A DNA stretch of 64,000 nt from Chrysophaeum taylorii (taxonomy: Eukaryota; Sar; Pelagophyceae; Pelagomonadales; Pelagomonadaceae), in contig JAQMWT010000439.1 of NCBI GenBank assembly GCA_029834535.1, positions 62,001 through 126,000 of the forward strand, written 5' to 3'. Under the pieces are notes generated by a model. That model saw only the letters and a list, made by a program, of their open reading frames with translations, had not been told where the DNA came from and made no database searches. Below are positions 51,962 to 63,552 of this stretch, one piece after another; positions within the stretch are counted from its first letter, which is position 1; each line of letters starts with the position of its first letter. A program made the position numbers and the translations under genes.

Positions 51962-53316
51962 CTCTGATATTTGCAGAATCTCTTTCCTGCCGCTTCCAAA
52001 TCGTGGCAATTCACCTATTCGGCTGCAACTGGTCTGCAGGTCTGTCGAGATGAGATTGATCACGTGTTTTCGAGTACGACGAGGAAGGAGTCGCGCCGAT
52101 TTGGTTGTTGAACGAAGAAAACGAGGCATTGATGGGGCGCACCACGCTACCTCGTGATCGCGAGAGAGGGCGGCGTATACGCCAACTGCGCCGCGCCGGT
52201 CGCTACCTGGCTCCTCTCGGAGGACCCGCGTCGCCTCGCTCAACGACGCGCTTCGCCATATACTTCAGTCAGCGGGCCTACGCGGCTCCCAGTTGTCGTC
52301 GAGGCTGGGAACGCCGCCATCGACGACCGCCGGTTCCGCTGTGCCAGCAGCGACACGCGATCCCGTTGAACGTCGTGCTTCGCGCCTCTAACGCTGCGGC
52401 CTCCCGGCACCTGAGAGTCCCACGGGCTTCGACTCCGAACTCCGCTTCGACTGTCCACCTGTCCTCGTGACCAGCGACCAGCGACGACACAGAAAGCACC
52501 GCCCGTCTTCTCACGCGGCGCTCGAGGCTGTCGCCTCGTGCCATCTCAAAGACGCGCCTCTCGTCCGTGCGATTCTCGCGGCGAATCGTCTCACGGCGAA
52601 TCGTCTCAGTACCTTGCTGCCCAAACCCCTTGATAGAACCAACGTCGCTGCCACCCTTCGCGACCTCATCTCGCTTCGCACGTCGCATTTCGGCGGTGCA
52701 GTATGCCCAACTTAGGTACGCGGACGAAGCTACGCACCGCAAGAACCCCGCGCAAGTCGGCTTCACGCTCTGCTTCAAGTCCAGCCTGCTCCAGGCGAAT
52801 GCGAAATGCGAACAACCGCCCGCCACTGGAACGACGACGACGCTAGCGCTAGGTGGGCGCCGCAGCAGGTAGCTCCCTCCACTACGGTGTCGTCGCGTGT
52901 CCCAGGTCGGAAGTTGTCGCACGCCTCTCTCCACATCCACGCACCGTTCTGCCCCCCACGCATCTCGATAATCAGCTGGCGGCGGCGGGAAGGACACCGC
53001 GTTGTGTGACATCGAGGCACTCTCTTACAAGAGCTTACGGACAAACGAAACCTCCCGACTTGGTAGTATGAGAAGGATCTACGCTGCTCAAAGAAAGACC
53101 CATGTGGCTAGCAGAAAAGTCAACAACGGCGAATGTTATTTTTCGGACACTCGTTTTTTTGGTGGTACCGCTCTTACCCCAAAATTTAATTGGTACCCCC
53201 CCCACAAAAAACATAGACGCTTTTTTTTTTTTCCCACATTATTTCGTTACCCCCAGAGTACCGGAATGAATGAATACCGATTTTCCATTGGAAAAAGCTC
53301 TGGAGAAAAGGGGAAT
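51962..53316. other. Region upstream of copy 2 with unassigned open stretches
   Basis: Open stretches on the plus strand look partly protein-like: EYDEEGVAPIWLLNEENEAL near 52072-52135, EGGVYANCAAPVATWLLSED near 52165-52230, and RPSSHAALEAVASCHLKDAP with PLDRTNVAATLRDLISLRTS near 52400-52715. They lie in different frames and could be exons of an unrecognised gene or remains of one. I could not join them. The last 300 bp are AT-rich and hold a T-run and the promoter of the next gene. Confidence 0.35.
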
Positions 53317-54369
53317 ATGGCCTCGATAGAGACCTTTGTCGCGTTCGCGTTGAACGGGTTGTGCGTGTGCGTCGACACCCTGCCGGATACGCACTTCCTG
53401 CAACTGCCTTTTAAGGCAATCACGTTCGACCTTGCGACGACGCCGCCGTCGTTGCCGGCGTGGGTCGCGTCGTGGATCCCGAGCGTGGTGACCATCGAGG
53501 AGCTGAGCGTACTGAACGTGTGTATCGCCGCCCTTCAGTGCTGCGCGGTGGTGTTCAACGTGTTGGGAGCTCTTGGGCTGCCCGCGGTAATCTCTGAGTA
53601 TCGACGGTTACGAGTCATCGAGTCGCGCGTGGCGCTCCAGTCGCGGTCGCGCGTCGCCGAGGTCGGGGCGTCGCTCGCCGTGCGACAAGCCTTCTCGAGC
53701 TTGGTGTTTGCGCTGGTCCGGCTGCTCCTCGGGCCGACGTACGGTATCCTCGCGCTCTACAAGCTAGGGATCGCGTCGCAGCGACTTCTCGAGTGGGGTC
53801 TGCTGTTGATGCAGTTAGCGCTGGCGTTCGCGCTCTACGCCATGTGGAAAGAGCTTGGGCGGCGTCGACAGAAAGCGGCCAACGCGATCATCGTCGCCAC
53901 CAATCCAACGACCGACAACCCCGCAGCCCTCACGACGCTCGACGACCTGCCTCATCCCAATTCGGACGGTCTCCTCGCTATCGTCTCCAAAGCCGACCAA
54001 GCTGAAAAGGTCCGCGAGCGGTGCGACGCGTGGGTGAAGATCGTCCGCAAAAAAGCGAGCGAAAGCCAGGCCGAGCTCCGGACCCTTGCGCTGCGCGAAC
54101 GCGAGGGTATCCGATTGGACGCGTGCGTCTTCTGGCTCAACTTCGTCGCCTTCTTCGGATACCTCGTGTTCCCTGCCACATACTTCGGCCCCTTCGTCCG
54201 CGACCCCCACATGGAGTGGTTCGGCAACTTCGCTGGCGATCTTGCCTGGACAGTACGTCGCCAGCTCACCCGTCTCTCTTGATGCCTTGCCTTCCTTCCG
54301 CAGCTTGAACCAGCTCTCGTCATTGCGATGACTTTCTGCCAGCGCTCGACAAAGACAAAAGTGGATTGA
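53317..54369 (+). CDS. Multipass membrane protein of unknown function
   Basis: Two exons, 53317-54252 and 54304-54369, with a 51-nt intron (GTACGT...CGCAG), 333 residues. ATG 53317 gives MASIETFVAFALNGLCVCVD. Hydrophobic segments lie near residues 70-95 (LNVCIAALQCCAVVFNVLGA), 130-150 (SLVFALVRLLLGPTYGILAL), 160-180 (LLLMQLALAFALYAMW), 270-290 (ACVFWLNFVAFFGYLVFPAT) and at the end (GDLAWTLEPALVIAMTF). A cytosolic-type helical stretch (KADQAEKVRERCDAWVKIVR) separates the fourth and third. No family was recognised. It lies on the opposite strand between two receptor copies. Confidence 0.65.
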
Positions 54370-55726
54370 ATAGCGGAAGACGCCTGTGTCATCATCCCGC
54401 ACTCTTCCCACCAGGCTTTAGACGATAACACCAAGGGGTCAGCTCGTGCAAAGGCGTCCAACTAAGATGACAGGAAACACCGGCACTTTAACTCTTGGCA
54501 ATGTATCATGATTATATATTTCCTGAGGAAAGCGAGCTGGCACGCTAGATGATTTGCTGACGCGCATGCGGTTATTTTTGCAGACGCCCTCATGATAACG
54601 AGCAACATCAAGGAAATGACGCTCCTTCACAAGTCATTCAGGTTTCTCTTTCTCACTGCCCACAGTTTTACTGTTGACGCCTTGCCGCTGCTGCACTGGC
54701 AGCCCCCGTGCTGTATACGTTATTACCGAATCGTGCGTTCTTTCGACTATCTCGTCCCCCATGTCCGCACTCACGCCACTTCGCTCCCAGAGCCAGTTTG
54801 TTTCCAAATTTTCGTCTTATCGGGTTCTTTCTTTGGTGAAAGCCGCATGTGTGTGGAGATCTCCTCGTATTCGAGCCACTTCGCCCCCGAAACCCCTTTC
54901 ACAATCACGATTTGCAACTCCCAGGCTCACAGAGCCAGAATGGATGATCGCGAACGAAGTGAAAGCAAGAAGAAAAGATCATCGACGCAGAGGACGGCGA
55001 AGAAGAAAGCAAGAAAATGCAAAGAAGACCGTAGGAGGAAGCAGAAGGGAGACATGTGGGAAAAGCAGAGAGAAAAAAGGGAGGAGTGAGCAACGAAGGA
55101 ACTGAAAAGAGCACGTATTGAGCTTGGTTCAGAAAAGAGAGAATTTGGGAGTTTGTTCAGAAGACAGAAAATTAGGGTGTGAGTTCAGAAGAAGAGAGAG
55201 GGAGGGGATCCATGAGGGACTTGGTTCAGAGGCAGTGCCGCCGCAATCGCCGTCGCCGCCATGACCTCCCACGAAACATAGAGCAATCCAAGTCCGCCGC
55301 TTATACAGGCAACCCGATACCAATAAACACTTTTTTTGCTACCTGGCCGATACCGGGCCCCATGGGCCGCATGGGCCGCGGACAGAACCGACGACACGAC
55401 GAAACACACTCCGGTCCCTCTTTCCGCCCCCCAGGCCACGAAATACGCCCGGGTGGACGATGTTCGGCGGGTCAAGGCTCGGCGTCGAAATGGCTTCGAT
55501 ACCAAGAAACACCCGGGGGCGTAGGAGGCTTAGATGCACTTGTATCATGTCTCGTTCTACTCGGACAGAACAGCAGCCAAAGCGAAGGGCCGCGGTCACC
55601 AGGTCGATGTGAGGGGCTGTGGGGGGTCGCAACGACGGGGTGGGCGGGGTGGTCGGGCTAGTCGTCGCCGTCGTCGTTGCCAGCAGCAGCAGCCACAGCG
55701 GCAGCAAGAGCATCGAGCTCCTTTTA

Positions 55727-56160
55727 TCATTTTCTCTTCGAACAAGCCCGCGCTTTTATGTCGCCGCAAAACTCGCATATCATGAGGCCGCTCGCCTCAC
55801 ACGCGGTGAAACCCTCGGGCAGGTCCTTGCAGACAGGTCCTCGCAGCGCAGCCACCGCCGCGTCGAGCAAAGGCCTCCGTCAGCGCAGCGTACGCCGTGC
55901 CCTTCTCCGCCCGCTTCTGATTCCGGCGCTCCGCGCGCTGTAGTTTCTCTTGTTTACACAGTGGCCCGAGCAGTCTCTTGTTCTCTGCGCGCCTCGAGGA
56001 CGCCCGACAGCTCGACCGAACCGGTGCCGTCGGTGATGCGGATGCGAGAGAGGTCCTTCTTCCGCGACGCCGATGGCGCCTTCGAGATGCCGGCCTCCTT
56101 GGGACTGACCTCGCGCTCGAGGTGTTTTTTGGTATCGAGTGGTTTTTGGTATTGGGTTGC
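55727..56160 (-). pseudogene. Degenerate or mini-intron gene with a Cys-rich end
   Basis: Read on the minus strand, three protein-like blocks follow each other in different frames: KKDLSRIRITDGTGSVELSG with VLEARREQETARAT, then RAERRNQKRAEKGTA, then LLDAAVAALRGPVCKDLPEG and CEASGLMICEFCGDIKARAC, ending at a stop at 55729-55727. They could be joined only through GT-AG introns of 22 and 19 nt, far shorter than any other in the window, so either the gene is decayed or it has unusual mini-introns. The C-x(8)-C-x2-C arrangement suggests a zinc-binding end. It is a host gene of unknown identity; no start was found. Confidence 0.35.
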
Positions 56161-56403
56161 CTGTACTTAGGCTGGAGGGTGACTCCGCTCAACGCGTGTT
56201 GTGGAAACAATAATACTACCTAACTAAACGCCACATTCTTGAAGCCTAAACACAGAAAAGAAACTATAGGATACTAACCATAGGACAGCCCAGCGCATGG
56301 GACGAAGTAATCCCAACGCCGAAGCGCGTGGGATCAGAATTGCAGGCGTTCAGACGAGGGGCGCAGAAAGGAGTGTCCGTGGTTGAGTGATCATCGGATC
56401 TGT

Positions 56404-56530
56404 TGTTATGCGGAGACCTCGTTAACTTCCTTCTGCGTCCCCCGGCGGCCATACCCCATCCCAATGCGAACGTTCCGGCTTCCAACCGGCCTACCCGGGA
56501 GGCGAACAGGTGCCAACCTCCGCCGGGAGG
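56404..56530 (-). repeat. Dispersed repeat, copy B
   Basis: The reverse complement matches 23984-24108. The match runs from the GGTTGGCACCTGTTCGCC end through GCAGAAGGAAG and fades beyond. No terminal inverted repeats or target-site duplication are obvious. Confidence 0.65.
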
Positions 56531-57662
56531 TCCGATGCCCTCGCAAGGTGCAGGTTCACAAGGCATAGTCCTCCATCGCAACCACGCGTTCAGCGATGAG
56601 GGTTTGTGGAAACAGAAGGGAAGAACAAACCAAGTTACCAACAGGGAGAGACGGATCAAGTCCGCAAAGTGCTGGATAGAGCCAGCAAGGTGGGTCCAGC
56701 AGCACTCAAACCACGGCAGACCCGAACTCAAATGCCATGAATTATGTGCGCTCGCCCATATTCAGCGAGCGTTAACACACTTATTATTATGGTGTGGCCT
56801 GTGGCTGTGTAACCGAAATCAAGAGTCTCCGATAGAGTTGCTCAGAGTATTCTCCAACGAGAAACTACAATCCGAGCGCGCCGACCGTCTCCTTTTGACG
56901 GAGAGGCGTTACTTTGAGGGCGACGCCAGTACCCACGTTCACATCGAGTCGACCACCTAGATATAACTTGCGAGCGAGCACAACTTCCGAACAACAACGG
57001 GTGATAGCCTCCTCAAATTAAAGGGATGGGCAACACGTCCTCGTGCGCCTCCAAACGCACCCACGAGGCCCCACAATCCACTTACGGCCAGGGACTCAAC
57101 AAGGCACTCCGCAAACTCCACATGCCAACGAAGTTCTTGTACACCCTCGCTTAAGACAATGACAAATGGCGACAGGCCATCCCTAAACGCTCCTTTCTGC
57201 ACGTCCACTATGATGATTGTCTGTGATTCTGTTCTCGTGCGCTACGATGCGGGGCTTAACCGACGCCCAATGCACTGGGCAGACTTCCAGTAAGTTACTT
57301 AGGTAGGACCATCCTACTCATCTGGCTCGACTTCATTCCCGAAAAAGCCGTCTACCGCCACTAGGGCTTCTCCCGTCAACCGCATGCGCTCTTGCTGACA
57401 AAGCACTCCCCAACGTCGAAGAGACACCATCTTTCGGGCTCTAGTTCCCAGCATCTCTCTTATCATTTTGTCGCATTGTTCGTATAAGATAAAAGTTTAT
57501 TGTGTTACAAAAGAACCACACTAAAACTTGCAGAAAACCATCTTCAAGCACGTTCTCACAATCGCACCAAAATAAATGGGGTGAGGATACCTGACTGGCA
57601 GTGTCTGATAGCGGCGGGTAGTGGCGAGGAGGTAAAGCGGTCGTGGTCTTTATAGCTCAGGC

Positions 57663-60600
57663 TCACGCAAAGTAGGTGGACATGTGCTTGGCTTGGAATT
57701 TGACGATGTACTCGGGGTATGCTAGGTGGTCTTCCGCAGCGACGAGAATGCCGGCGCTCGCGTCATCATCGTCTTCTTCGTCATATTCATCTTCGTCGTC
57801 GCGCTTGTTATCTTTCTGTTTCTGATCAACCACACGGCACACAAACACGAACTGCTCCTGGCGAGTGTTGGGTTTGGCATAACGCGCGCTACACGAGTAC
57901 CGCGAGTTGATCGCGAAATAAACCCCGCGGCCGTGTTGGACGTCTGGGCTGCAAAAGTCGCGATTGAAGCCTCGTCTGATGATGAGATCGGTACTTTTTT
58001 CGTCGGTTCCGTGGAACACTGGCCGCTTTTCGCACAGCGCGTTGAGCGTGACAGGCCCGTTGACGGCTTTCTGCGCATTGATGAGTTGAATCATGTAGGA
58101 GCGCCAAAGAATAATGTTTTGAATTCGCTTGATTGACAGCACGTCGTAGTCCGAAGCGTCGAAAAGCTTAGCGATCGACTGGCGCTCCTTGACTCCGTGT
58201 GACGGGACGATGCGGCGCTCAATCTCCAAAGAAACATCGACGGAGGTGAGAGGAACGAGCAAATGGTCCTCTTCGGTCCAACTGCGAGGCATGTAAAAGA
58301 CGAGAGGATGGGTTTTCTTACTGGGCGGGCCGCGCGAGGAGTTTTGCTTCGTTATCGGGCATATCAGCACGCTTCACGCAGTCCATGGGAAACCAGCCGG
58401 TCCCGTCGTCACCATCGAGCCTCGAGCCGTAGCCCCAGTCATCTTCTTGGTTAAGGACGAGGATGCGCGCGTTGACGTTAAGCCAGAGAAGTTTCTTGCC
58501 ACGGATAGCCTTAGGGACCTCGTAGCAAGGCTTTTCGTCTGATTTCTGCTGCAACGTCGTGATGAAGGGCCAGACACGGCGCTCGCATGCTTTCTGGCAC
58601 TTGTGCTGGTCGCGAAGATTCGTCTGTGCGAGGCGAGCTTCGCGGTGCGCACACAATGACCAAAACAATTTAAAATTACCTGCATCATCGTCTTGAGATC
58701 GATAACCCAGTGCGCGTATTCGTCGTCCTCATCCGTCATCTCGTGATCTGCCGTGAAGTAAATCATCGATTCACTTCCACGCGGGTTGGCCAGGTAGTCG
58801 CGGTACGCCACGGTCAGAGGCTCCTGGGCCTTGGCCTTGTACTTGATCCAGCCTCCAGGACGCTGCACGGAGTCAGCCCACGAGTGGAGGCGCCGAAAAT
58901 CTTCTTTCCTGTCACACCGAAGGTCATTGTTCAACTCGAAGCACGCAACTAATATCGCACGCACCAGTACCATTCGCACGCGACGTCGCGGGCGCCTTCG
59001 AACACCCGAACCTTGCGCGTCTTCTTCGTCAACATGTTGACCTGCTCCATCTTGGCGACGTCGACGATCAAGTGTCGGCGCTCGCTGTCAGGCGCGAAGG
59101 TGTCGAAAGCGTAGCGGTAAGACACCGGCTCGCCGCGGTCGACAGGTGTTTGAAGTTTATCGACCGACGTCCCTTTGAACTCCTCGACGTCGGTCGGAAA
59201 CAACAAGGTGTCACCTTCACCACTTTCTCTTTCGCTGAGGAGTTCGCGTATCTCGTCGGGCAGCTGCTTGTAGCGGTGTAGGAGCTCGGATAAGTGATCT
59301 TGCACTCCGTCTTCGAACTCTACCCAGCGCCCTTCGATTACTCGCGAAGCCTCGCGCATCGACTCGCTCGGCTCTATCTCCCAACACCAGAGCTCGCGCT
59401 GAAACGCAACTTTTGGCTCCGCGTCGTTGCTAGCCATCGCCGTGGCATCAACCTCTAAGAGCATCGAGTTGGACGACCCTATTTCATCCAACGGGACGGC
59501 TTTCGATGGGCCAAGGTAGAACTCGGCAACCTGCTGGACGTCTGCCTCGGAGAAAGCACGCTCAACCACGTAAACATTCGAGGCTTCCCTCAGCATTTTG
59601 TCGACTCGGCGCTCCTCGCGCCTCCGCAGCACAACAAGAATCAGGAAAACAATGATCACAACGGTGACACTAATGACGACGACCACCGTGACCAAGACTG
59701 TGTTGCTGCTGCTGCTAGATTTAGTCCCGTCTTCCAGAACAACTTCGTCACGGTCGCGCGGAGTCACGGTTGCCCCCCCAGAAAAGTAAACTAAGTCACC
59801 GTCAATGGCGAGCTCTTGCTCGAAGGACTCATAAGAACCGACCGTCACGAACTCCGCAGACGAATCACTGATGATGACGGTTCTGTCGACTTTGTTGTTG
59901 TGTGCCAGTTTTCTCCCACCTCCGTCGACAATTTGGAGGTTGTCGAGATCAAGAAGACCGATCCGGTCTCCCGTGCTTTCAGAGAGGAAGACCGGACCAG
60001 ATGCGCTCTCTATGGGGTAGTCAAGGCCCTTGATCGCTTCGTATATCAATGATGCATCGGTCGTGGCGTCGTCGAGGGCGTCCAGCGCCTGTGCTAGGAC
60101 GAGAACAGAGTCGGCCCAAAAGACGCCATGAGATGAGGACGTGAAAGCATCGTTGTCGGCGTCACAGTAACGCTCATTCCCGCTGCGAACAAATGTTCCA
60201 GAGGCAGGTACAAGCGATCGATTAAAACAGGCTTCGTTGTCGGCAACGAGGCTCCAATAGTCAAAGTAGTCGGTTGTTTCATTGCGCTCTGCGTAGAGAG
60301 GCGAGTGTTCGATGAAGCCCAGAGCGCCTTCGTGCAATTCGAGAGCATTCAAGTTCACCGTGCCGTCGATATCACCGATTGACTCCAAGGAGGGCCACGT
60401 CGTAAGCCACGAGTAGCCGGTGCCGAGTTTCACGCCGCGCGTCGCGCACGCCACGTAGATGGCGCGCTGCGCGCGCGGTTCCGACGCGACGACGACAATG
60501 TACGTGTCGTCGAGGGCCGCGAGATCGTCAATTACCGAGTCGATGCTCAGGGTCCCGGTATCAAAATCAATGAGAGAAAACGGTATACCGATTGGCGTGG

Positions 60601-63163
60601 TGCCGTTGTTGATGGAGGCGACACGTTCGCAATCGCCGCCCGCGACGCAAGTGCCCGAGCCACGTATCTCCGCGGTAACAGTCGCCGACTCCCAGGTCGC
60701 AACGAAGGATTCGGCGAAGGCCTCGGCGGAACTCGTGGCGGCGACCGAATCGTCGTAGACGAGGGCAACGCGAGACCAGTCGTAATAGCGAGTGACCTCG
60801 GACAACGCGCCGCCAATCACGGTGTCGGGGGTCGAGAAGCGCGCGACGTAAGGATACTCGGTCTCACTCGAGAGTTCCGTCGACGTGGACGCCGGCCCCA
60901 GAACCTACGTTGGAAGAAGAAGAAGTTATTGCGGCAATATCTTAATCGGTCGAGGAGTTGGACGCCGCCCGATACGACGAAGGGAGGAGCGCCAGGAACG
61001 TCGGCAGCGTAGCGCGCCCGCGCGGCAGTCGAGGCGATGCTGACTAGTTCCGTCGAACACCACGCGAAAACGGCAGTAAGCGTGGTTGGGTAAATCGACT
61101 TCGCGAGTTCTACGAGGGCATCGTACCCGTCGTCGTCTTCCGACGCGCACGTGACGAAGGCGCTGTGCGCGACCAGCCGGGCGTGGGGTAGGAGCTCGTC
61201 GTGATATCCATCCAGAGGAGCGTTGATCAAGTCGATCGTCGAGAGTGCGTGGTCGCAGTCCTCGCGGCGATCGACCGAGGAAGAGGCGGCGTCGCAGAGC
61301 ACGGCAACATGGAACAGATTGATGTTCGGAGTCTGTTCGATCCGCCGCGGGACGTTTTCGTTCGTGCCGAAAACGTTGTACTCCGAGTCGGGATTGAGCT
61401 CTGTCGATTGGCTGTTATGGTGCGCAAGAAGGTAATGCGCGAGTGCCTCGTAGTGCGACACGCCGTAAAACGAAACTGCGCGATCTTGGTCGTCGAAAAT
61501 AAATAATGATAAGCTCCTCGACGCGACCACGCTGTATGTGGCGTCGTCGCTCATGATCTCTTCGTTTATGTACACAGTGTCGCCCATGACACGCACGCCG
61601 TTCAAGTATGCCCAAGTGAGCCTAAGCGAGCTCGAGACTTGTAAAAACCCTTTCCCGCCGAGGTTCTCGATCGAAAGCTCCAAAATTTCTCGAAGCCGTG
61701 CGCCCGAAACAGTAAATCGAAGTAGCTCGTCCGCGGTATCAGGGGTCGCGGCGAGAGCCTCCGCGCGGGTCACTGCGGACGCCTCAACGGAAGCTTTTAT
61801 GGTTTGCGAGGCGTCGACGAGCGCGACGTCCGCGTCGTCCCCGTACCACCGCGTCGCATCGGCAACCAAATTTCCGAGGGCGCACTCGGCAACAGCACAC
61901 CCACACACGAAACGGCCTTGTATCTCGGCGCACCCTTCGTCCTCGTATTCGAGCGACGCATTGAGCCTTTTTGAAATCCAGCCGAGCTCGGTCTCCTCGA
62001 GTCCAGTTTCGACTTGCTCCTCGAATGTATCGAGACGCTCGCGCATCTCGTGGTCTTCGGGCGCCTCGCAGTCGAGGTCGATACGCTGTACCGAGGCGCT
62101 ATTCGGAACTAGCGTGACGCGCGTCGCGGAAACACCGCCAAGCTCGGGCGACATCGCGACGACGTGCACGATCTCGCCGGCAACATTACTCACCGACTGT
62201 AGCGTGCTATTGAATTTAGACACTATTTCGCCGTCTGCGATTAGCACGTCGATGGTCAGTACTTTCGTTGAAATCGACATTATCGCCGCGACCTGTGCGA
62301 CCATCATCATCATCATCATCATTGGAAACAACAGACCTCCAACGAATCGGATGCGGTCGCCTCCTCTTTTGCTGACACGGTGAGAATATCGTCAGCATCG
62401 TCTTCGGAAACTCCCGTCACGAGGAGCACGATCTTGTCGACAGCGAGCGATCTGAGCGCGTTGTCGAGCGACTCGACGTAAGGCTTGCAGCGCGCCCCAT
62501 AGTACGGCGAGACTTGGATCACGTCGCGACAATCGAGCAACGACAGCACCGCAACCGAGAAACCCTGAACTTGGACAACCGCATACGGCGAAACCAACCG
62601 CTCAAGATAGGGGTCGCCCGAGACGTCGAGGTTTGTCGCGACGGTGACGACGCCTGACGCGTTTAGCTGAATCGCGAGTTGTTGTCCGCCCGTTGGCTCG
62701 TCGTCGCTGACGCCCGCCAGAAAGTCGTAAGCCCCGAGCCCGCGCGCAGAGTACCCACTATGGTGCATTAAATCCGCGGACGCGAGCCCGTGAAACTCGT
62801 CGTAGAAAAGCCCGCCCCCACCAAAGAAGTGCGAGCCAAAGTCTATCGTTAATCCATCCGCGTTCTGGATCAAGTGCCCGCGCCGAGACGCGCCGCCGTA
62901 ACAGCTGCAAGGGGTCTCGGCGTATTGCTTTGAAGTACAGGCCGTGCTGTTGCGGGTCACGGGATAAACGGCGCCGCGCACCTGTGGCGAGTGAGTCAGG
63001 CAGGAGCACTCGTGAGTCAGGCAGGAGCACTCGAAGACACACAAAGATGCCACCTAATTCTCCTTCCTCCTACCTGAGAGGTGATGGTCACGTTCATCAG
63101 CTCCTGGGTCCGCGCGGTCGTGACCAGGACGGCGGCCAACGCAGCCCATCCCATCGTGCCCAT
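57663..63163 (-). CDS. Receptor ADP-ribosyltransferase, copy 3
   Basis: Seven exons: 63163-63074, 62981-62337, 62292-60979, 60904-58965, 58908-58680, 58623-58322 and 58281-57663 (introns 92, 44, 74, 56, 56, 40 nt). Sum 5139 nt, 1712 residues. A second in-frame ATG at 63154 fits copy 1 better (MGWAALAAVLVTTARTQELM). This is the most diverged copy in the ectodomain; exon 2 differs from copies 1 and 2 throughout. The ANF-receptor domain, transmembrane helix (VTVVVVISVTVVIIVFLILV) and both WWE domains are complete (WYWKEDFRRLHSWADSVQRP). PARP motifs are VFHGTDEKSTDLIIRRGF, GRGVYFAINSRYS and YPEYIVKF, preceded by an acidic insertion (DDEDEYDEEDDDDAS). Intron 1 holds a 20-bp tandem duplication, and intron 2 an ATG-repeat microsatellite (62303-62325). 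Confidence 0.85.
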
Positions 63164-63552
63164 CTCGTTTGCTTTACACAAGTTGCTGCAGCGATTTTTC
63201 AGCAAGAACAACAACGAGGAGAAGAACGAAAGACCCTTTTTTTTTAAAAGAAAAGAAAAGAACACACCCTTGTTTCTTCTGTCTCTCTCCCTGTTGTCTC
63301 CAAAAACAGGAGGAGCGTGGTGGAAAACGTTCGTTGCTGCAACTTCAAGAAAGAAGCAACAGCTGTTCTTGAAGGCTAACGGTTTGGTCCCAGTTGAACA
63401 TTGAACGTGCCTTTTCACAAAAAGTGCGGCAAATTTTGTTAGATTTTCTCAAAAGTGCGGTGTTCGAGGCACAGTTTTGTGGCAATCCCATCGTTCGTGT
63501 GTTCCAACTGACGCACGTTCAAACAGGGACTTGGATCTTTCTGAAGTGCGAG
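63164..63552. promoter_or_regulatory. Shared divergent promoter region
   Basis: 389 bp between receptor copy 3 (minus) and the coiled-coil gene (plus). It includes an AG-rich/A-rich stretch near 63205-63270 and AT-richer sequence near 63410-63480. No named element was recognised. Confidence 0.4.

Larger units (their letters stand above)
54370..57662. other. Gene-poor region between the membrane protein and receptor copy 3
   Basis: 3.3 kb with AG-rich short tandem sequence (GGTTCAGAAAAGAGAGAATT-type units near 55122-55205), a degenerate gene-like stretch at 55727-56160 and the second copy of a dispersed repeat at 56404-56530. A small ORF at 57026-57154 would encode 42 residues starting MGNTSSCASKRTHEAPQ, with a myristoylation-like start, but has no other support. 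No tRNA, rRNA or transposase was recognised. Confidence 0.45.

Noticed and set aside
52278-53012. Minus-strand open frame of 244 codons
   Set aside because: No recognisable motif, and its composition fits the antisense of partly coding plus-strand sequence.
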